From DASXRA01 sp036502575 (lineage in GTDB: Bacteria; Actinomycetota; Actinomycetes; Mycobacteriales; Jatrophihabitantaceae), in the NCBI GenBank assembly GCA_036502575.1, contig DASXYL010000083.1, positions 124,001-188,000 on the forward strand: 64,000 bases of DNA, read 5' to 3'. The first letter of the stretch is position 1; every line of letters starts with the position of its first letter. A program made the translations under genes and the position numbers. This document shows, piece after piece, positions 35,545 to 44,580 of this stretch. The notes under the pieces are model-generated. The model was not told the origin of the DNA. It made no database searches and saw only the letters and a list, made by a program, of their open reading frames with translations.

Positions 35545-38103
35545 ATGATGTTTCGGGTGCTGGGCCAGGTGGCGGCGGATCCGCAGACGCCCACCGCCGG
35601 CAAGCACCGCGCGCTGCTGGCCACGCTCCTCGTCCGGCACAACCAGGTCGTCTCGACCAGCGCGCTCATCGACGAGATCTGGGCCGACCGTCCGCCCCGC
35701 ACCGCAGCGACCACGTTGCAGGTCTACGTCTGTCACCTGCGCAAGCTCTTCCCCGGCGACCGGCTGCGGACGGTCGCTCCGGGATACCTGCTCCGGGTGG
35801 GTGAGGACGAGCTCGACCTGATCGCCTTCGAGGCCCAGTTGCAGCGCGGCCGGCAGGCCTACGAGCAGGCCGACTACAGCGGTGCTGCGGACCTGCTCGG
35901 GCAAGCGTTACGGCTCTGGAACGGGCCCGCGCTGTCGGGGGTGCCGCGGGGTGAGGTGCTGGAGAACGCCGCGATCAAGCTCGACGAGCTGCGGCTTTCC
36001 GCCTACGAGCAGAGGATCTCGGCCGACCTACGACTGGGACGGCACGAGGAGATCCTGGGCGAGCTGATCAGTCTTGTCGGCGAGCACCCGCTGCGCGAGA
36101 CGCTGCACGCGCACCTGCTGGTGGCGCTGTATCGCTCCGGACGGCAGGCCGACGCGCTGCGGGCGTTCGGCCGAGCCCGGCGGATCGTCGTCGACGAGCT
36201 CGGGATCGAACCGGGCGCGGGGCTGCGCCAGTTGCACGAGCGCATCGTGCGCGGGGATCCGAAGTTGCTCTGGCGGGGCGAGCGGCCCGCGCCGGCGACC
36301 GTGAGCGGCCCGGTGGTGCGGCTGCCGCCGCTGCCCATCGACTTCACCGGCCGAGTCGGCGAGCTGGATGCCGCGCGCCGGCTGCTCGACCAGAGCCGGG
36401 TGCTGATGGTCTGCGGGCGCGCCGGCGTCGGCAAGACGACCTTCGCGGTGCGCTTGGCCGAACAGCTGCGCGACTCGTATCCGGACGGCCGGTTGCTGGT
36501 GCAGCTGCGCGACGCCCACGGGGCCGCGCTCGACGCGCAGCAGGCCATCGGAGCCGTGCTGCGCCAGCTGCATCAGCCGGGGCCACCGGACGCCGAGTCG
36601 CTGCAGCGCGCGGTGCAGGGGCGGCGGCTGCTCGTGATCCTGGACGACGCCGCGAGCGAAGAGCCGGTGCGCGCCGTGGCCTCGGCGGTACCGGAGACAA
36701 CGCTGCTCGTGACGTCCCGCGGCCTGCTCCCCGGGCTGGACAGCGCGCGGCGGCTGCCGCTGACCGTGCTGCGCCCGGACGACGCGACGCGGTTGCTCGT
36801 CGCGGTAGCGGGCACGCGGCTCGACGAAGAAACCGTGCGGCTCGACGACGCGACCGCGCGCGACATCGCCCGCCGGTGCGGGCACCTGCCGCTCGCGCTG
36901 CGAGTCGCCGGAGCGTTGCTGGTGATGCATCCGGACTGGACGGCGCACGACCTGGCCGCGCGGTTGACCGACCAGGAGGCGGCGCTGGGCGTTCTGCACG
37001 CCGGCGACCTGGACGTGCGCGCCACCCTGATGACCAGCTACCGCGAACTGGATCCGGCCGATCAGGTCGTGTTTCGCCGGCTCGCCCTGGCGCCGGCACC
37101 GGACTTCGCGCCGTGGTGCGCCGCCGCGTTGCTCGGCGTCGACCCGGCGGTGTCGACGGCAGCCGTGGACCGCCTGGTCGCCGCTCAGCTGCTGGAGCCG
37201 CGACGGATCGGCGCCGGCCGTACCGTGCGGTACGGATTCCATTCGCTGCTGCGCTCGCTCGCCCTCGAGCTGCTCGCCGACGACCCCCCGCACGAGATCG
37301 CGGCCGCCGTCGCGCGCATGTCCTCGGCGTATCTCGACCTGGCCCGGCGCGCCGACGCGGCGCTGTCGCCGGGCCGGACGCCGGCGCGGTACCAGGTCGA
37401 GCGCACCGCCCCCGGCGCCACGATGGACGGCGACATTCCGGCGGTCTGGTTCCCGGGCGAATTGCCGGGCCTGATCGGGGCGATGCGGCTCGCCTACGAG
37501 CACGACCAGTGGCGGCCGGTCTGGGAACTGGCCGACAGCCTCGTCGGGTACCTGTCAGCCGCCGCGCTGTGGAACGAGTGGGCGGACACGCACCAGCTCG
37601 CCCTCGACGCGACCCGCCGAGCCGCCTCGACCATCGCCGAAGCCGGAGTGCTGCGCTCGCTGGGCGATCTGGCCTGGCAGCGGCGACAGCCCGCCGCGGC
37701 CGGCGAGCACTACCGGGCCGCCCGACGGCTGTTCCAGGGGCTCGGCAACCGGCCGGGTCAAGCGAGCTGCCTGGTCGGGCTCGGCGACATCGCGTTCGGA
37801 ATGGGCCAGCCGGACGACGCCAGTCGCGCGTACGCCGCTGCGCTCCGGCTCGGTGCGGATGAGCCACGGCTGCGGGCCGACACCGTTCGCGGGCTGGCCC
37901 TGGTCGCGGAGCGGGCCGGACGCCGCGACGACGCGTTCCGCCACTACGAGGACGTGGTGCGCATCGCCGCCAAGCTGGGCGACCGCCGCTGGGCCGAGTT
38001 CGGCCGGCGCAGCGTGCAGCGGATCCTGGTCAGTGGCCAGCGGCCCGGACCGGTGGCGCTCGAGGTGCGTCCCGGCATGTGGCTCGTCACCGCCGCGGGG
38101 TAG
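35545..38103 (+). CDS. AfsR/SARP-family transcriptional activator with NB-ARC and TPR regions
   Basis: An 852-residue regulator. It has a winged-helix DNA-binding domain (about 1-90, including DEIWADRPPRTAATTLQVYVCHLRKLF), a BTAD domain (about 95-240), an NB-ARC ATPase with P-loop VCGRAGVGKTTF (about 289-300) and a C-terminal helical TPR-like region (about 620-850). This is the large AfsR architecture. Two ATGs (35545, 35548) are possible. It is next to the afsA homologue, and heptamers with 11-bp spacing at several promoters in this window are its likely targets. It ends 27 bp from the convergent biosynthetic operon. Confidence 0.9.
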   Translation: MMFRVLGQVAADPQTPTAGKHRALLATLLVRHNQVVSTSALIDEIWADRPPRTAATTLQVYVCHLRKLFPGDRLRTVAPGYLLRVGEDELDLIAFEAQLQRGRQAYEQADYSGAADLLGQALRLWNGPALSGVPRGEVLENAAIKLDELRLSAYEQRISADLRLGRHEEILGELISLVGEHPLRETLHAHLLVALYRSGRQADALRAFGRARRIVVDELGIEPGAGLRQLHERIVRGDPKLLWRGERPAPATVSGPVVRLPPLPIDFTGRVGELDAARRLLDQSRVLMVCGRAGVGKTTFAVRLAEQLRDSYPDGRLLVQLRDAHGAALDAQQAIGAVLRQLHQPGPPDAESLQRAVQGRRLLVILDDAASEEPVRAVASAVPETTLLVTSRGLLPGLDSARRLPLTVLRPDDATRLLVAVAGTRLDEETVRLDDATARDIARRCGHLPLALRVAGALLVMHPDWTAHDLAARLTDQEAALGVLHAGDLDVRATLMTSYRELDPADQVVFRRLALAPAPDFAPWCAAALLGVDPAVSTAAVDRLVAAQLLEPRRIGAGRTVRYGFHSLLRSLALELLADDPPHEIAAAVARMSSAYLDLARRADAALSPGRTPARYQVERTAPGATMDGDIPAVWFPGELPGLIGAMRLAYEHDQWRPVWELADSLVGYLSAAALWNEWADTHQLALDATRRAASTIAEAGVLRSLGDLAWQRRQPAAAGEHYRAARRLFQGLGNRPGQASCLVGLGDIAFGMGQPDDASRAYAAALRLGADEPRLRADTVRGLALVAERAGRRDDAFRHYEDVVRIAAKLGDRRWAEFGRRSVQRILVSGQRPGPVALEVRPGMWLVTAAG

Positions 38104-38130
38104 CCCGGGTGCTCACGGCACTCACGGCGC

Positions 38131-40098
38131 TCACCGGGGCTGGGCGATCGGGGCGGTGATGCAGGCGTCCGGAATGCCGAACCCGTCGACGAGAAGGGAT
38201 GCCTGCGGGCGCAGCTCACGGCAGCGGGCATCGACGGCGGCGATGACCGCCTTGCTGCGGTGCGCACTGAGCCGGCCGTGCTCGGCGAACCAGGCCCGGT
38301 CGGCCTCGATCGTCGACAGCGCGAACAGGTCGCAGGTGCGGTCGAGCAGCGGACGAACCGACTCGGGTGCGGTCTCGATGCCGGCCATGAACGCCTCGAG
38401 CAGCAACCGATCGGCGTAGGCGTTGGCGAGGTGCAGCAGGTGGGGCTGGGTGGCGGTGTAGGCCGCGAAGGCGTCCTTGCTCGCACCGGCCGCACGCAAC
38501 CGGCGGGCCGCCGTCTCGAGCAGGTGCCGCTCGCGCCACTCGAACATCGCCACCTGCCAAGCCCGATCGAGGGGACCGGTGTCCTCGTCGCGGCCGGGCC
38601 CGACGTCGCGCAGCCGCTGGACGAGCTTGTGCGCGGCGGCGTTCTCGACGAGCGTGCCGGCGGCCGTGTCGGCGACCAACCGGATCGTGCTGAGCATGTC
38701 CAGCTCACCCAGGTGCGACCGGAACGCGGTGAGCAGGTTGCGGGCGACGAGTTGCAGCAGCACCGTGTTGTCGCCCTCGAACGTGGTGAACACGTCGGTG
38801 TCGGCCCGGAGCTGGGGCAGCTGGTTCTCGGCGAGGTAGCCGGCACCGCCGCACGCCTCGCGGCTGGCCTGGATAGTGGCGGTGGCGTGCCAGGTGGCGG
38901 CCGCCTTGATCGCGGCCGCCCGTGCCTCCACCTTGCGACGCAGCTCGTCCTTGTGCTGGGCGACGTCCCAGTCCTCAGCCTCGAACTCCACGTCGTCCGG
39001 GGAGATGGTGAACGCCTCGTGGGCGCGGGACACCAGCTCCTCCTGGGCGAAGTGCAACGCGTACGTCCGGGCCAGGGCGGGCAGCAGCCGGCGCTGGTGG
39101 GTGAGGTAGTCGAGCAGCACGACCTCGCCGTCACTGCCGGGGGCCGCGAACTGGCGCCGTACGCCGGCGTATCGAATGGCGATGGTAAGCGCGACCTTGG
39201 TCGCGGCCGCGCCGGCGGCGGCGATGCTGATCCGGCCCTGGATGAGGGTGCCGATCATGGTGAAGAAGCGGCGGTTAGGGCTGGCAATCGGGGTGGAGTA
39301 GGAGCCGTCCGGGGCGACGTCGCCGTAGCGGTTGAGCAGGTTCTCGCGGGGGATGCGGACGTCGTCGAACCACAGCCGCCCGTTGTCGACCCCGCCCAGG
39401 CCGGCCTTCAGACCGCAGTCGCCGATGCGGACGCGGGGCAGCGGCCGTCCCTCCGGGGACCGGATCGGCACCATGAACGCGTGCACACCCTGGTCCTTGC
39501 CGCCGGTGATCAGTTGGGCGAACACGACGGCGACCCGGCCGTCGCGGGCCGCGTTGCCGATGTAGTCCTTGCGGGCGTCGTCGTCGGGCGTGGTGATCAC
39601 GAACTCCTGCGTCGCCGGATCGTAGGTCGCCGTCGTGCGCAGCGATGCGACGTCCGAGCCGTGGCCGGTCTCGGTCATCGCGAAGCAGCCGGGCAGGGCG
39701 AGCGACATCGCGTCGGGCAGGTAACGCTGGTGGTGGCGGGTGGTGCCCAGGTGCAGGATCGCCCCGCCGAACAGCCCGTACTGGACGCCGGTCTTCACCA
39801 CCAGCGACAGGTCGGCCATCGCCAGCATCTCGAAGCCGGTGATCGCCCCACCCAGGTCACCGCCGCCGCCCACCTCGACCGGCAGGGCCAGCTGCGGCAG
39901 GCCGCTCGCGGCGACCACCCGCAACTGCTCGTACGTGCGGACCCGCTGCGCCTCTATCCATACGCCAGCGTACGGCTCGTCGGCCGGGGCGCCCAGCTCG
40001 GCGAGTTCGTCCAGCAGGTGCCGGGCCTTGTCGCGGATCTCGGCCCAGCGTCCGTCCAGGTGCACGCGCAGCTCGTCGGCGTTGCCGGGGCGGCTCAC
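38131..40098 (-). CDS. Acyl-CoA oxidase-like flavoprotein
   Basis: A 655-residue protein of the acyl-CoA oxidase (ACOX) type, larger than acyl-CoA dehydrogenases. Motifs: CFAMTETGHGSDVASLRTTATYD (FAD/substrate), the NRRFFTMIGTLIQGRISI helix, REACGGAGYLAENQ and FTTFEGDNTVLLQLVARNLL with the catalytic Glu in FEG. It would introduce an alpha,beta double bond with O2. Last gene of the 17-kb minus-strand operon; its ATG overlaps the stop of the alpha/beta hydrolase. It may tailor the acyl chain before loading, or recycle it. Confidence 0.87.
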   Translation of the reverse strand: MSRPGNADELRVHLDGRWAEIRDKARHLLDELAELGAPADEPYAGVWIEAQRVRTYEQLRVVAASGLPQLALPVEVGGGGDLGGAITGFEMLAMADLSLVVKTGVQYGLFGGAILHLGTTRHHQRYLPDAMSLALPGCFAMTETGHGSDVASLRTTATYDPATQEFVITTPDDDARKDYIGNAARDGRVAVVFAQLITGGKDQGVHAFMVPIRSPEGRPLPRVRIGDCGLKAGLGGVDNGRLWFDDVRIPRENLLNRYGDVAPDGSYSTPIASPNRRFFTMIGTLIQGRISIAAAGAAATKVALTIAIRYAGVRRQFAAPGSDGEVVLLDYLTHQRRLLPALARTYALHFAQEELVSRAHEAFTISPDDVEFEAEDWDVAQHKDELRRKVEARAAAIKAAATWHATATIQASREACGGAGYLAENQLPQLRADTDVFTTFEGDNTVLLQLVARNLLTAFRSHLGELDMLSTIRLVADTAAGTLVENAAAHKLVQRLRDVGPGRDEDTGPLDRAWQVAMFEWRERHLLETAARRLRAAGASKDAFAAYTATQPHLLHLANAYADRLLLEAFMAGIETAPESVRPLLDRTCDLFALSTIEADRAWFAEHGRLSAHRSKAVIAAVDARCRELRPQASLLVDGFGIPDACITAPIAQPR

Positions 40099-41180
40099 GG
40101 CTCCGCGCTCCCGGTCAGCACCGGAGACGCCGGGCCCGCCACTCGGGCCCGCCGGAACCGGTCAACGGCCCGCAGCCGCAGCAGGCTGAGCACCAGCCAG
40201 CGGCGCATCGCGTTGAGATGGGCCGGCGAGCCGTGGACGTCGTCGAAGCGGCGGAACTTGGCTCGCGGCGCCGCGGCGGCGAGCAGCTCCGGGTCGGCGG
40301 CCGGGATGATCTCGTCGCGCCGGCTCACGACGTAGCGGACCGGCACCCGGATCGCGGACAGCGTCGGCGCGTCCAGCGCCAGCCCGCGCAGGGTGGCGAA
40401 GGCCGAGTCGTGGTCGGGCGTGCCGGACAGCCGGGCCAGGGTGTCCTTCGTGATGCGCGGAGCCTGGTGCCACCACGACTCGTCGGTGAAGAACCGCGAC
40501 ACGGGCGCGCCGACGGTGAGGATGCGTCGGATCCGCGGATCGTCCACGGCGGCCCGCAGGGCCAGGTTGCCGCTGAAGCTCAACGTCAGCATGGACACGT
40601 CGTTGGTGTCGGCCCGGCCCTGGAACTGGTTCACCAGCCACGGCAGCAGCCGCCACGAGTCGGGACCGTACTGCAGCGTATTTTCCCCGACACCGGGCAT
40701 CTCGCTGACCACGGCGGCGAAACCGAGTTTGGCGAATGCCGGCAGCGCCTGCGCCCACTGCTCCTTGACGCTGACGATCCCGCCCATGACCACCAGCAAC
40801 GGGCGGGGACGCCGCGCGTCCAGCCCGGCGGCCCACGCCGCGACCGAGCCGGCGGGGTGGTGCAGGGTCAGCCGCTCGATGCCGCCCGTCCCGGTGCGCC
40901 ACTCGTCGAAGGCGGCGACGGCGCGCTGCTGGGCGTGCACCCGTTCCGGGTCGCCCGGGTAGGGGAACCGGGCGAGCGTGTAGTGCTGGCAGGCGGCCAG
41001 CGTCTCGCCGCGCGCGGCGAGAGCGTCGCCCTCGGCCGTCCAGACCCGGGCCCACGAGCGGGGTGAGCCCGGCTCGTCGTCGTGCACGTGGCGAAGCACG
41101 CGGCCCACCTGCGCCGCGGTCAGTCCCTGACCGCCGGCGTGCAGCCGGGCGAACTCCTTGAGCTCAGCGAGGTGATCCAT
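40095..41180 (-). CDS. Alpha/beta hydrolase (FrsA-like), candidate tetronate elimination enzyme
   Basis: A 361-residue alpha/beta hydrolase with an N-terminal helical part (about 1-95). The nucleophile is Ser203 in LTLSFSGNLAL, where the usual first Gly of the elbow is Ser (SxSxG); Asp289 in VVSRRDEIIP and His316 in DDVHGSP complete the triad. ATG 41180 has AAGGA upstream. In agglomerin- and abyssomicin-type pathways an alpha/beta-hydrolase-fold enzyme (Agg5/AbyA5) eliminates acetate from the acetylated tetronate to give the exocyclic methylene. That role is proposed from the gene set, not from a specific motif. Confidence 0.75.
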   Translation of the reverse strand: MDHLAELKEFARLHAGGQGLTAAQVGRVLRHVHDDEPGSPRSWARVWTAEGDALAARGETLAACQHYTLARFPYPGDPERVHAQQRAVAAFDEWRTGTGGIERLTLHHPAGSVAAWAAGLDARRPRPLLVVMGGIVSVKEQWAQALPAFAKLGFAAVVSEMPGVGENTLQYGPDSWRLLPWLVNQFQGRADTNDVSMLTLSFSGNLALRAAVDDPRIRRILTVGAPVSRFFTDESWWHQAPRITKDTLARLSGTPDHDSAFATLRGLALDAPTLSAIRVPVRYVVSRRDEIIPAADPELLAAAAPRAKFRRFDDVHGSPAHLNAMRRWLVLSLLRLRAVDRFRRARVAGPASPVLTGSAEP

Positions 41181-41188
41181 GGCGGTCC

Positions 41189-41629
41189 TTAGTGGATGTG
41201 GCCGTCGGAGCGGCGCAGGCCGAAGCCCAGCGCGCGGTCCAGGCCGAGGTGGGCGAGCCAGCCGAGGCCGCCGACCAGCAGCGGACGGTTGCCGGTCAGC
41301 GCCCCGAGCAGCAGCGCCAGGACCGGTCCTTCGATGTTGTGCAGTGCGTTGTAGAGCTCGATCGCCTCGGTGTGCAGCACCCCGGGTTCCGGCGCCTCCG
41401 CGCTGCGGCGCGGGATGAAGAAGGGGGCGTCCGGGGCCAGCAGCCCCACCCAGAACGAGAAGGTGAGCGGGCCACCGAGGACGCCGGCCGCGGCCAGAGC
41501 GCCGATGCCGACCGCGCCGCTCACGGCCCGACCGACCGGGTGCTGCCAGGACCAGGAGTCCCACGGGGAGTCCGGCGGGGCAACCGGTACGTCGTGCGGT
41601 GCGCTTCCCCGGACCAGAGTCATCGACAT
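41189..41629 (-). CDS. DUF4260-family membrane protein
   Basis: A 146-residue membrane protein. The family core is clear: LYNALHNIEGPVLALLLGALTG and GGLGWLAHLGLDRALGFGLRRSDGHIH, with three or four hydrophobic segments. Function of DUF4260 is unknown. It lies inside the biosynthetic operon between the PPTase and hydrolase genes, 8 bp from the latter. A paralogue with the same core occurs at 59445-59891 at the other side of the cluster. Confidence 0.8.
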   Translation of the reverse strand: MSMTLVRGSAPHDVPVAPPDSPWDSWSWQHPVGRAVSGAVGIGALAAAGVLGGPLTFSFWVGLLAPDAPFFIPRRSAEAPEPGVLHTEAIELYNALHNIEGPVLALLLGALTGNRPLLVGGLGWLAHLGLDRALGFGLRRSDGHIH

Positions 41630-41668
41630 GCCCGTAGCGTCGCGTCGCCGCCTAGAGGATCGGTTGCG

Positions 41669-42544
41669 TCACCACGGGTCGGCGCCGTCGCCCGGCTCGG
41701 CCTCGTCGGCACCGAGCGCCTCGGTGAGCGCGGCGACGAAGCTGGGCTCCAGGGCAGTCTCCGCGGTGGTGTCGGTGGTGCGGAAGCCGCTGTCGCCCAC
41801 GCTCGCGCTCACGACGTACTCGTCCTCGAGGTAGAAGGTGGCGAAGTGCCACTCGGCGCCGGTGCCCGGGCTGCCGTCCGGGCGGCGCACTCCGGTCGAG
41901 CCCCCACCGAGGCCGGCGTCCAGGCCGAAGCCGAACTCGGTGAAGCGGAACAGCATGCCCTGCCCGATCGCCTTGCTGTACGCCTCTTTGAGCGTCCACA
42001 GCCGCACCAGCGCCGGGTCGCGGCCGGCTTCGGGCAGCGCCTCGACCAGCTCCAGCTCGTGCGAGGTGCACAGGTGGGACGCGAGGCCCGCGCCGTAGAG
42101 GGTGCGGCCCACGCGCTCGGCGTCCACGCCGATCAGGCCGCGGGTGGTGAGCCCGACGAGGAGGAGGTCCTCGGTGTGGCTCAGGCTGATGTCGACGCCG
42201 TCGAAGCCCCGCAGGTAGGGCCGCCCGGACGGGCCGTAGCTCAGCTCGACGTTGTCGGCCGGGACGTCCAGGGCGGCCGCGGCGGCGAACTTCAGCAGCA
42301 CCCGGGACGCGGCGAACCGCTGCCGGATATCGGGATGGGTGAGGTCGAGGTAGCGGGCCCAGTCGCGGCCGAGCAGCGCGCGCAGACGCGGCCGCCCGGC
42401 CTGATCGGGACGCCAGTCGGCGAGGCGCGCGAACAGCAGCGCCACGCCCCGGTCGCGCAGGTCAGTGCGTACCGGCTCCCACGGGCCGTCCCGCCCGGTG
42501 ATCTTGATCGGCTCCCCGAACGACGGGGCTCGGCTCGCCAGCAT
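41669..42544 (-). CDS. Sfp-type 4'-phosphopantetheinyl transferase
   Basis: A 291-residue PPTase of the Sfp class that installs the phosphopantetheine arm on carrier proteins. Motifs: YGPSGRPYL (P1a), ISLSHTEDLLLVGL (P1), GVDAERVGR (P2, Mg-binding Asp) and RLWTLKEAYSKAIGQGM (P3 with Glu and Lys). It should activate the two free-standing ACPs and the PKS ACP encoded upstream. The predicted start overlaps the end of the E2-like gene by 83 bp, which is unusual; a later start is possible but the first residues still look coding. Confidence 0.9.
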   Translation of the reverse strand: MLASRAPSFGEPIKITGRDGPWEPVRTDLRDRGVALLFARLADWRPDQAGRPRLRALLGRDWARYLDLTHPDIRQRFAASRVLLKFAAAAALDVPADNVELSYGPSGRPYLRGFDGVDISLSHTEDLLLVGLTTRGLIGVDAERVGRTLYGAGLASHLCTSHELELVEALPEAGRDPALVRLWTLKEAYSKAIGQGMLFRFTEFGFGLDAGLGGGSTGVRRPDGSPGTGAEWHFATFYLEDEYVVSASVGDSGFRTTDTTAETALEPSFVAALTEALGADEAEPGDGADPW

Positions 42545-43328
42545 TGAATTCCTCCATCGTGTCTTTCAGTTCTCCGAGGAGGTCGGACGCCTCGGCGCCA
42601 TCTATCACCCGGTGGTCGAATGCCAGGGACAGCCGCATGACCGGCGCCACCTCGAGCCGCCCACCCCGGGCGACCGGGCGATCGAGGACCTGTCCGGCGC
42701 AGATCGTCACCGCGGTGCCCCCGTTGGAGTGGAAGCCGTCCACCGGGCGGTGACCGAGCGAGCTCACCGATACGGTGCCCAGCACGCCGGGCCGGCGCTG
42801 AGGCCGGCGCAGGGCCGCCGCGAAGGCCAGCCGGCCGAGTGACGTCGGCACCTTGCGCAGCTTCCGGACGCCGCGGAACTCGGGCAGGTCGGCCACGTTC
42901 TCGGCCCGGTAGCGGTCGACCCGCTGCTGGATCTCGTCCAGGCCGGCGCTGGGCAGGTCCGGGATGAGCGCGGAGAGCACGATGCGGCGGCCCTCGACGA
43001 GCCGGTCGAGGGCCACCTTCGCGACCACCGCGTCGAAGCGGGCGATCTTCGGCCGGCGCAGCACGCCCGGCCAACCCGGCGCCATCGCCGCGTTCGCGTC
43101 CGGGTGCCGGGCCATCACGCGTCCGGTCGCCAGCAGCAGGTAGGTGACGATCGAGTAGCGCTCGCCCCGCTGCACCGCCGCCGACCGGTGCGCCATGATC
43201 CGGGACATGTCGATCTCGGTGTCGAGGTAGACCAGGCGTTGGGAGTCGGCGTACTCCAGGAAGTACAGGGTGTGCCGGCGGTCCCGCTCGGCGCGTACGT
43301 GCACGCCGCTCGACCCGCGCCGCGTCAT
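42462..43328 (-). CDS. 2-oxoacid dehydrogenase E2-type acyltransferase (Agg4/AbyA4-like)
   Basis: A 288-residue protein matching the E2 catalytic (CAT-fold) domain without lipoyl or peripheral-subunit domains. The active-site motif is AFDHRVIDGAEASDLL (His239, Asp243), with GTVSVSSLG and FHSNGGTAVTICAG upstream. The ATG at 43328 overlaps the stop of the ACP gene. Free-standing E2-like acyltransferases in tetronate clusters acetylate the primary hydroxyl of the 5-hydroxymethyl tetronate before elimination. The gene's place between the ACP/KAS III genes and the hydrolase supports this. Confidence 0.85.
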   Translation of the reverse strand: MTRRGSSGVHVRAERDRRHTLYFLEYADSQRLVYLDTEIDMSRIMAHRSAAVQRGERYSIVTYLLLATGRVMARHPDANAAMAPGWPGVLRRPKIARFDAVVAKVALDRLVEGRRIVLSALIPDLPSAGLDEIQQRVDRYRAENVADLPEFRGVRKLRKVPTSLGRLAFAAALRRPQRRPGVLGTVSVSSLGHRPVDGFHSNGGTAVTICAGQVLDRPVARGGRLEVAPVMRLSLAFDHRVIDGAEASDLLGELKDTMEEFNAGEPSPVVRGADQDHRAGRPVGAGTH

Positions 43329-43552
43329 GCCGCGGCCACCAGTTCGTACATGTCCTGCAGGCTGCGCATCGCCATCAGTCGGCCCACCGGCATCCGGCGG
43401 CCGGTCTCGCGCTCGAGGGCGACGACCAGCTTGAGCAGCAGCAGCGAGTCCCAGGCCGGCACGTTGTCCAGGTCGGTGGTCAGCTGGCTGCGCTCGATCG
43501 GCAGGCCGACCTCCTCGCGCAGCAGCACCACGAAGTCCTCTACGTCGTTCAT
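43325..43552 (-). CDS. Acyl carrier protein, probable glyceryl-ACP
   Basis: A 75-residue ACP. The phosphopantetheine attachment is Ser36 in PAWDSLLLLKL. It lies next to KAS III and E2-like genes and overlaps the latter by 4 bp. In tetronate pathways a small ACP of this kind receives the glyceryl group made by the FkbH-type enzyme and presents it for ring closure. It differs clearly from the 94-residue ACP near the PKS start, so the two probably have distinct partners. Confidence 0.9.
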   Translation of the reverse strand: MNDVEDFVVLLREEVGLPIERSQLTTDLDNVPAWDSLLLLKLVVALERETGRRMPVGRLMAMRSLQDMYELVAAA

Positions 43553-43561
43553 GATCGGTAC

Positions 43562-44569
43562 CTACACCTTCTCCAGCGCGAAGCCGGCCTTGAGCCACTT
43601 ACTGGACTCGACCGCGACCGCGAGCGCCTTGTCGCCCGCCACCATCTGGTCGAGCAGCCGGGACAGCTGCATGAACGGCAGCGCGTTTCCGTTGTTGCCG
43701 GTGTCGGCCACGCAGGAGACCTCCGTCGCGTCCGGCATGTCCAGGCGCTCCCAGATCAACTGGGTCATGCGTCCGGACAGCTGCGGCGGCAACAGGAAGG
43801 TCAGGTCCTGGGGCGTCCAGCCGAGCTCGTCGAGCAGCTGCCAGAGGATCTCGGTGGCCATCACCGGCACCGATTCCTCGATGGCCTTGTAGTCCTCGTT
43901 CACCGCTTGCTTCCCGGACTCGCGGTCGGCCATGCCGAACCACTCGATGATCTGGCCGGGGGCGCGGCCCAGTCCGGTGAACTGGTTGAGCACGGTGCGC
44001 AGCGCCACCTGATGCCCGCGCGGCTCGGCGGTGAGCACGGCCGCGCCGGCCCCGTCGCCGAACAGCACGAAGTTCACCAGCTCGCTGGACGCGGCGTTGG
44101 TGAAGTCGCGACTCAGGTCGAGGTGCTTGCTGCACACGTCCCCGCCGATGACCAGTCCGGCGCCGGCGCCCGCGGCGATGAGGGTGCGCCCCAGGCCCAG
44201 TGCTTGCACCGCGCCGGCGCAGCCCGACTGCAGCTGGTAGGTCGGGAGGTGGTTCAGCCCGAGCTGGTCGGCCACGTGGTTGACGGTCGCCGGCATCAGC
44301 TCGTCCGGCGTCGCCGTGCCCATGACCACGAACTCGATCTCGGCCGGGTCGACGGCCGCGGCGGTGATCGCCTCCTCGGCCGCCTGCGTGCACAGCTCGG
44401 CGAGTGACCAGTACACCTCGCCGCTCTCCAGATCCCGCGCGAAGTGGCGGGTCTTCGTACCGATGAAGAATTCGATCCAGTCCTCGTTGACGCCGAGCAC
44501 CTTGGCCAGGCTGGCGTTGTCGACCGGATCCCCGGGAAGTGCGGTTCCCACCGCGGCGAGATAAACCAT
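43562..44569 (-). CDS. KAS III-like condensing enzyme (tetronate-forming type), catalytic His replaced
   Basis: A 335-residue FabH-fold enzyme, ATG 44569 with GGAG upstream. The catalytic Cys117 is in QLQSGCAGAVQAL and the oxyanion Asn292 in CVADTGNNGNALPFM. At the site of the catalytic His (PHQANxRI in FabH) the sequence is LLPPQLSGRM, so His is replaced by Pro262. Loss of that residue suggests the enzyme does not do the ordinary decarboxylative Claisen step. In tetronate pathways the homologue joins the polyketide acyl-ACP with glyceryl-ACP by C-C and C-O bond formation. Confidence 0.88.
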   Translation of the reverse strand: MVYLAAVGTALPGDPVDNASLAKVLGVNEDWIEFFIGTKTRHFARDLESGEVYWSLAELCTQAAEEAITAAAVDPAEIEFVVMGTATPDELMPATVNHVADQLGLNHLPTYQLQSGCAGAVQALGLGRTLIAAGAGAGLVIGGDVCSKHLDLSRDFTNAASSELVNFVLFGDGAGAAVLTAEPRGHQVALRTVLNQFTGLGRAPGQIIEWFGMADRESGKQAVNEDYKAIEESVPVMATEILWQLLDELGWTPQDLTFLLPPQLSGRMTQLIWERLDMPDATEVSCVADTGNNGNALPFMQLSRLLDQMVAGDKALAVAVESSKWLKAGFALEKV

Positions 44570-44580
44570 GATCGCGACTC

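Noticed and set aside
38104..38130. Terminator between the SARP gene and the acyl-CoA oxidase gene
   Set aside because: The gap has only imperfect tandem CTCACGG-like units and no convincing stem.
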